Positions 7,788-9,448 of a stretch of 9,448 nt of DNA are shown here, piece by piece (the first letter of the stretch is position 1; every line of letters begins with the position of its first letter). The stretch is from contig JAPMTY010000026.1 in assembly GCA_026552835.1 (NCBI GenBank), forward strand, positions 1-9,448, in the 5' to 3' direction. A model generated the notes under the pieces. The model had not been told where the DNA came from and did not search any database. It saw only the letters and a program-made list of their open reading frames with translations. The position numbers and the translations under genes were made by a program. Origin of the DNA: Candidatus Methanoperedens sp. (lineage in GTDB: Archaea; Halobacteriota; Methanosarcinia; Methanosarcinales; Methanoperedenaceae).

Positions 7788-7794
7788 TAATTAT

Positions 7795-8823
7795 ATGATT
7801 AATCAAATTATGAAAATTAAAAGAACTATGAAAATCATAACACTTCTTCTGTTCATATTGATTCTTCTTTTACCTTCGAATGCTGGGGCAGTGAAAATGT
7901 TATCCGGAAATCAGGTACGTGTTGATTCACCGATAGAGGACGATGTTTTCGCAGCAGGAGGTACAATAGATATAAACGCCCCTGTTGATGGGGTCGTAAT
8001 CGCGGGCGGCAATATTAACATCAATGCACCTGTAAACGGGGATGTTTTCGTTGCAGGTGGCCAGATTTCTATAAATTCCGATGTTAAAGGAAAAATCGTC
8101 GCTGCAGGGGGAAATATAGATATTAAAGGTAATGCGAAAAATGTCGTGATTGCAGGGGGCAATGTGAACATCCACTCAACCGCCGTCATAAGCAGGGATG
8201 CCGTAATTTCAGGTGGTAACGTAAACAATGCCGGCAAGGTTAATGGGAACCTGACCGTAAGAGCCAAAAATTTTCAGAATACCGGAAGTGCAGGCAGTGT
8301 AGAATTTATTAAAAGGGATGTTTCACAAAGTTTCCAGCGGGTAATGAGCACATTTCGAATTCTGATAACAATCGGATTCCTGATACTAGGTATAATCCTT
8401 CTCAAATTATTCCCGGCACAATTTTTTAAAGTTGAAGAAGAGATAAGGAAATCAACGTTGTTAAAAACAGTAGTAGGTTTTGTTGCCATAATCGTATCTG
8501 CTGTCGTTATAATTCTGGTTGCCATAACTGTTATTGGTCTTCCGGTTGCGGTAGTTCTGGCAATGCTTTTTATAACAGCGCTTATGCTTTCCACAATTTT
8601 TGTTTCATTCACTTTTGGTAAAAAAATTCTTGACCTGTTTAAAGTTAAGACCAGTGATATGTGGACATTTATCATCGGCTTCATTATTCTAAGCCTTCTC
8701 TTTGAAATTCCTTATGCGGGCGGACTAATCCGGATTGTAGCGATCAGCCTGGGTTTTGGAGCTGTTTGTTACGCACTGCATGACGTCTGGAAGGGTATGA
8801 CTCAAAGAGGCGTATCCGGTTAG
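7795..8823 (+). CDS. Exported bactofilin-like beta-solenoid protein with C-terminal membrane helices
   Basis: This 342-residue protein has three parts. Residues 7-32 form a signal peptide or signal anchor: basic MKIKR, then a long Leu/Ile stretch, then SNAGA, a plausible cleavage site. Residues about 50-155 contain six degenerate repeats of 16-19 residues, each marked by an (A/S)GG turn at positions 55, 71, 88, 105, 121 and 140 (first Gly), followed by a hydrophobic/Asn strand such as NIDI or NINI. This is the pattern of a right-handed beta-solenoid like that of bactofilins, the polymer-forming cytoskeletal family. Four or five membrane segments follow (about 188-207, 223-247, 250-275, 290-303, 308-328). 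ATG 7795 has a well-placed GGTGGAG; ATGs at 7810 and 7828 are alternatives. The topology suggests the solenoid is outside the cell. A scaffold or envelope role is inference. Confidence 0.8.
   Translation: MINQIMKIKRTMKIITLLLFILILLLPSNAGAVKMLSGNQVRVDSPIEDDVFAAGGTIDINAPVDGVVIAGGNININAPVNGDVFVAGGQISINSDVKGKIVAAGGNIDIKGNAKNVVIAGGNVNIHSTAVISRDAVISGGNVNNAGKVNGNLTVRAKNFQNTGSAGSVEFIKRDVSQSFQRVMSTFRILITIGFLILGIILLKLFPAQFFKVEEEIRKSTLLKTVVGFVAIIVSAVVIILVAITVIGLPVAVVLAMLFITALMLSTIFVSFTFGKKILDLFKVKTSDMWTFIIGFIILSLLFEIPYAGGLIRIVAISLGFGAVCYALHDVWKGMTQRGVSG
7942..8259 (+). repeat. In-gene repeat of about 17 codons encoding solenoid rungs
   Basis: Six imperfect repeats of roughly 48-57 bases encode the (A/S)GG-centred rungs of the solenoid protein. 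GCAGGAGGT, GCGGGCGGC and GCAGGGGGC-type cores recur, while the flanking bases have diverged. The repetition is seen mainly in protein, so it reflects structural constraint or old duplication rather than a recent tandem repeat. Confidence 0.7.
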
Positions 8824-8865
8824 TGTTCCTCTCTGAGTGATGCTGGCTTCCCGGATATCCTTTTT
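8813..8865 (+). terminator. Possible terminator hairpin after the solenoid protein gene
   Basis: TATCCGG (8813-8819) and CCGGATA (8851-8857) can pair as a seven-base stem with a 31-base loop. TTTTT follows at 8861-8865. The left arm includes the last codons of the gene. The loop is long, so the structure may be weak. In archaea the T tract alone may end transcription. Its position between two convergent genes fits a terminator. Confidence 0.35.
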
Positions 8866-8877
8866 ACCAAAATTAAC

Positions 8878-9195
8878 TTACTCTTCTTTTTCATATATTT
8901 TTACTGTTTTTGGCAATACTTCAGGACGCCTGTCGGTCATGAAGTAAATATAAGGCGTAACATACACCAGATATTCCAGGTAACCTTTGATAAAATTGCT
9001 TAATCCTTCGTTCCTGCTACCAACTATCAGTATTACAAACCACTGGACAATCAAGCATATTACTGCTATGAATCTGTATACAATCAATACTATGCCTATG
9101 GCAATCCAGTACAGGATTCTGATTAAAAGCTCTAACCGGCTTGCATGAGCCTCATATACGAATAGCTGTTTTATTTCTCCTGATTCTTCATTCAT
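8878..9195 (-). CDS. DUF4389 domain membrane protein
   Basis: This 105-residue membrane protein has unknown function. A short charged N-terminus leads into ASRLELLIRI, then two hydrophobic segments that run almost together (about 20-60). Next comes the pattern WFVILIVGSRNEGLSNFIKGYLEY, followed by YIYFMTDRRPEVLP. These last two blocks match the DUF4389 family pattern, in which a W-F-x-I-L-x-x-G-R-x-P loop is followed by a helix and an L-T-D-x-x-P-P motif. The usual aromatic 'PPF' ending is replaced by RPEVLP. An AAGGA site lies ten bases upstream of the ATG, which is slightly far. The gene converges with the solenoid protein gene and is divergent from the partial gene at the right edge. The family has no established biochemical role that I can state. 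Confidence 0.75.
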   Translation of the reverse strand: MNEESGEIKQLFVYEAHASRLELLIRILYWIAIGIVLIVYRFIAVICLIVQWFVILIVGSRNEGLSNFIKGYLEYLVYVTPYIYFMTDRRPEVLPKTVKIYEKEE

Positions 9196-9241
9196 AAGAT
9201 ATCATTCCTTGAGCCCTGATGATTTTTTAATGCCCCATTAT

Positions 9242-9256
9242 AACAATATTATTGTT
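9242..9256. promoter_or_regulatory. Perfect 15-base palindrome upstream of the DUF4389 gene
   Basis: AACAATA-T-TATTGTT is a perfect inverted repeat with seven-base arms and a single central T. It lies about 47-61 bases upstream of the DUF4389 start, next to a minus-strand TATA-like GTTATAATG. It could be an operator, but an AT-rich palindrome of this size can also arise by chance. Confidence 0.3.
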
Positions 9257-9312
9257 TCTTTAAGAACATTTTGGTTGCCTGCTAACCATCAGTGCACAGG
9301 CTGCCAGAATAG

Positions 9313-9380
9313 TCTAATCTGAAATGAGAAGATGTTATTTAATAAAGCAAGATATATTAGAGTAAACATCTAAACTGAAA
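9313..9380. repeat. Pair of direct repeats TCTAANCTGAAA in an intergenic region
   Basis: TCTAATCTGAAA (9313-9324) and TCTAAACTGAAA (9369-9380) agree at 11 of 12 positions, 56 bases apart. They flank the candidate TATA box at 9351-9360 upstream of the gene starting near 9399. Paired regulator sites are possible but unproven. Confidence 0.3.
9351..9360 (+). promoter_or_regulatory. Candidate TATA box for the right-edge gene
   Basis: GATATATTAG lies about 44 bases before ATG 9399. The predicted transcript start near 9381 leaves a short leader containing GGTGG at 9392-9396. Confidence 0.4.
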
Positions 9381-9398
9381 AATAAAGAAATGGTGGTT

Positions 9399-9448
9399 AT
9401 GGAACAAAACAATAATAATGGGCTAAGTTCAGGCGAAGCGCAGGAAAA
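9399..9448 (+). CDS. N-terminal fragment of a gene, possibly a second P-type ATPase (runs off the edge)
   Basis: Only 16 codons are visible, reading MEQNNNNGLSSGEAQE before the window ends. The stretch GLSSGEAQE resembles the N-terminal cation-ATPase motif (G-L-[ST]-x-x-E-A-x-x-R-L) that precedes the Y-G-x-N-E block. The same element is GITTQEAQKR in the ATPase encoded at 2680-5154. A TATA-like box lies about 44 bases upstream. ATG 9390 is an in-frame alternative that adds three residues. GGTGG precedes ATG 9399 at very short spacing, the same arrangement seen before the ATPase ATG at 2680. The gene is likely real, but the family call rests on about nine residues. Confidence 0.45.
   Translation, partial: MEQNNNNGLSSGEAQE

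Noticed and set aside
7720..7794. Extension of the solenoid protein to TTG 7720
   Set aside because: It would start upstream of the TATA box and ribosome-binding site, and would place 25 non-conserved-looking residues before the signal peptide.
7682..7794. A possible hidden sdhC or other small membrane-anchor gene
   Set aside because: The gap is too short for a four-helix anchor, and no frame shows a hydrophobic stretch. It reads as a promoter and leader.
7942..8259. Periodic repeats of about 50 bases that might suggest a CRISPR array
   Set aside because: The repeats are in frame, degenerate and encode solenoid rungs. There are no identical repeats with unique spacers.

Overview
The window looks like an archaeal chromosome segment. 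Start regions carry TATA-like boxes about 25 bases upstream of plausible transcript starts, ribosome-binding sites are GGTGA/GGAGG-like, and the products include an archaeal-type site-2 protease, a DUF4389 protein and an archaeal plasma-membrane-type H+-ATPase. Moderate GC and this gene mix suggest a Methanosarcinales relative, possibly the Methanoperedens (ANME-2d) group. That placement is inference, because no marker gene is present.

Layout from left to right. A site-2 membrane protease with two PDZ domains lies on the minus strand (67-1764). It diverges from cutA (1830-2141) across a 65-base gap that contains a perfect 11-base palindrome. cutA converges, four bases apart, on an unrecognised 130-residue soluble protein (2146-2538, minus). 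That gene diverges from a long P-type ATPase gene (2680-5154, plus) with the full signature of P3A proton pumps. Next comes a translationally coupled pair, sdhA-sdhB (5247-6962 and 6962-7681), for the flavoprotein and iron-sulfur subunits of succinate dehydrogenase/fumarate reductase. No membrane-anchor gene follows them. A secreted or membrane protein with a bactofilin-like beta-solenoid repeat domain and four to five membrane segments follows (7795-8823), apparently with its own promoter. It converges on a small DUF4389 membrane protein (8878-9195, minus). The last 50 bases hold the start of a rightward gene whose first residues resemble the N-terminus of a second P-type ATPase.

The genes do not form one pathway. 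Several act at the cell envelope: a proton-pumping ATPase, the catalytic half of a quinone- or thiol-linked respiratory dehydrogenase, an intramembrane protease, and two membrane proteins of unknown function. The only clear operon is sdhAB. Every gap between genes is shorter than 210 bases. No tRNA, rRNA, CRISPR array, insertion sequence or integrase was seen. The first 66 bases, downstream of the protease gene, show nothing I can assign. I saw no convincing evidence of a wholly new system. The most interesting points are the anchorless sdhAB pair, the exported solenoid protein, and the cluster of glycosylation sequons in the protease.
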